From assembly GCA_024305405.1 (NCBI GenBank), contig JAKNDB010000109.1, positions 5,766,001-5,830,000 on the forward strand: a stretch of 64,000 nt of DNA. The letters run 5' to 3'. The notes under the pieces are model-generated. The model made no database searches. It was not told the DNA's origin and worked only from the letters and a program-made list of their open reading frames with translations. Numbering within the stretch: the stretch's first letter is position 1; every line of letters begins with the position of its first letter. This DNA comes from Dirofilaria immitis (taxonomy: Eukaryota; Nematoda; Chromadorea; Rhabditida; Onchocercidae). Both the position numbers and the translations under genes were made by a program. Shown piece by piece: positions 62,985 through 64,000 of the stretch.

Positions 62985-63465
62985 AGAACTCTGTCACGTT
63001 GGAATTGCTCATAAACTTTCGGAATTAAGGAATTCTAGATACCAAAAAATAGAGCTGAAATCAAAATTGGATTGTAAGTGGTGTAATTCCAGACTAACAG
63101 TTATATCGTGCAGTCAAACACTCTCGAACATTTGCATAAGATGGTTTGGATTATCTGGGTCCTACTCTACCAAAATAGATAATGATGTAATCAAAAGATA
63201 GGTAGCTTTATTTACGTGCGGTATTTAGAATTTAAATTATCTGCTGAAAGCTTCTTTAACATACTAAGAAAGTTCATAGCTCGTCGTGGCTATCCTGAAT
63301 TAATTCTGAGTGATGACGCTGGTCATTTTCAGTTGGTTTTTCAGACTATAATGGAATAAGATACGCATTTGACCGAATCCCTAGCTTTTAACAAGAAAAA
63401 TATAATACCGAAGGTTCTAAGAAATGGATGAGTTTGTGAAGAACAATTTTGATGATAGAAAATTA
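62985..63465 (+). mobile_element. Decayed BEL/Pao retrotransposon integrase
   Basis: Plus-strand pieces in shifting frames match the integrase part of a BEL/Pao Pol polyprotein: HVGIAHKLSELR with a following C-x2-C (the HHCC zinc finger) at about 63000-63100, a decayed first core block (KIDNDVIK, VALFTCG) to about 63222, then a clean block from about 63234 (SAESFFNILRKF, ARRGYPELILSDDAGHF, FQTIME) holding the second catalytic Asp. Stops and frame changes interrupt it, reverse transcriptase is absent, and the fragment is only about 480 bp. A dead remnant, not an active copy. Confidence 0.85.
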
Positions 63466-63557
63466 CTATGGGAGAGAGAACTGAAAATCCTAATAGTGAA
63501 AAAGAAGATATATTTAATATCTGACCATCAACATCCGTAAACTTTGATGATTACATT

Positions 63558-64000
63558 ATCATTTTTAGTAATTTTAACCATTTATTACGACAACTTGGAT
63601 TTATAAGTTCAAAACTTTCACTTGTAATGAAATTTAAAATTTAAAACTTATAATGAAATTCAAAATGGAAAAAACTTATAATGAAATTCAAAATTTAATA
63701 TCAATTCTCAAACCTAACGTTAATATCTTGCGAAGTTAAAAAAGTATTGTTGATAGCACAGGACTGTTTACACAACTAATAGCTGTCTTGTCCAGAAACT
63801 GACAAAAGATTTTCATCTAACTTGACATTTTTGATTTCATAACAACTTGTCAACATTTTGTCAGGAAAGAAATGCAGAATTTCCTAATAAAGTGGTATAA
63901 CTGAAATTGAGAATTGATATTAAATGCACAGTTATAAGAAAACATTTTTAAATGAAAATTTTTTGGCAATGTATATGTCGGTTTCATTCGTGTTGGATGA
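63558..64000 (-). repeat. Right arm of long inverted repeat (runs off window)
   Basis: Reverse complement of 62474-62916 with no difference seen. It starts about 90 bp after the integrase remnant and continues to the last base of the window. A genuine BEL/Pao element would have direct LTRs, so this inverted arrangement is not a normal LTR pair. Confidence 0.93.
63693..63925 (-). mobile_element. MITE-like element in right arm
   Basis: Mirror copy of the left-arm element, with the same 19-bp terminal inverted repeats at 63693-63711 and 63907-63925. It is identical to the left copy because it lies within the perfect inverted repeat. Confidence 0.55.

Noticed and set aside
62474..64000. LTR pair of a complete BEL/Pao element
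   Set aside because: The repeats are inverted, not direct, and no reverse transcriptase or gag was seen between them.
1..64000. CRISPR arrays, bacterial operons or a complete endosymbiont segment
   Set aside because: No spaced direct-repeat array is present and the genes are intron-rich; the only bacterial-like coding sequence is the short CarB/LigA fragment.

Overview
The window is AT-rich eukaryotic DNA with short exons, many small introns ending in TTTCAG-type acceptors, and gene families whose closest recalled relatives are nematode. Two genes have a splice acceptor only 1 to 5 bases before the start codon, as expected for spliced-leader trans-splicing. A fused fragment resembling alpha-proteobacterial (Wolbachia-type) CarB and LigA, plus a BEL/Pao retroelement remnant, points to a spirurid, probably filarial, nematode. 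The species cannot be named from the sequence alone.

Layout, left to right. 1-3489: no gene seen, one CA-rich microsatellite. 3490-6142 (-): SET/TAF-I histone chaperone. 6955-15022 (+): RSBN1/DPY-21 family histone H4K20 demethylase, head-to-head with SET. 15023-20163: long gap. 20164-27221 (+): peroxidasin with signal peptide, two Ig regions, haem peroxidase and a C-terminal VWC-like segment, but no leucine-rich repeats seen. 28659-33025 (-): Bicaudal-D dynein adaptor. 37077-37481 (+): CarB/LigA chimeric fragment of bacterial origin. 38262-41694 (-): UFM1 protease UFSP2. 43510-46488 (-): V-ATPase subunit C. 47394-49354 (-): H/ACA snoRNP protein GAR1 with a 104-bp tandem duplication over an exon boundary. 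50300-54006 (+): CDC50/TMEM30 flippase subunit. 55544-55912 (-): acidic C-terminal exon of an unrecognised gene, with a possible matching first exon at 57914-58069. 62474-64000: a decayed BEL/Pao integrase between long perfect inverted repeats, each arm holding a MITE-like element.

The genes are mostly conserved housekeeping genes that are not functionally linked: chromatin (SET, DPY-21), extracellular matrix (peroxidasin), dynein transport (BICD), UFMylation (UFSP2), organelle acidification (V-ATPase C), pseudouridylation (GAR1) and lipid flipping (CDC50). Spacing is too wide for a tight operon.

A striking global property is that seven genes are each interrupted by one to four frame breaks. 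Nearly all are explained by one base missing from a short homopolymer run. This looks like consensus error in the assembly rather than gene death, so exon models here need frame correction. Exon borders were read by eye from conserved protein frames and GT/AG signals; borders given with 'about' are approximate.
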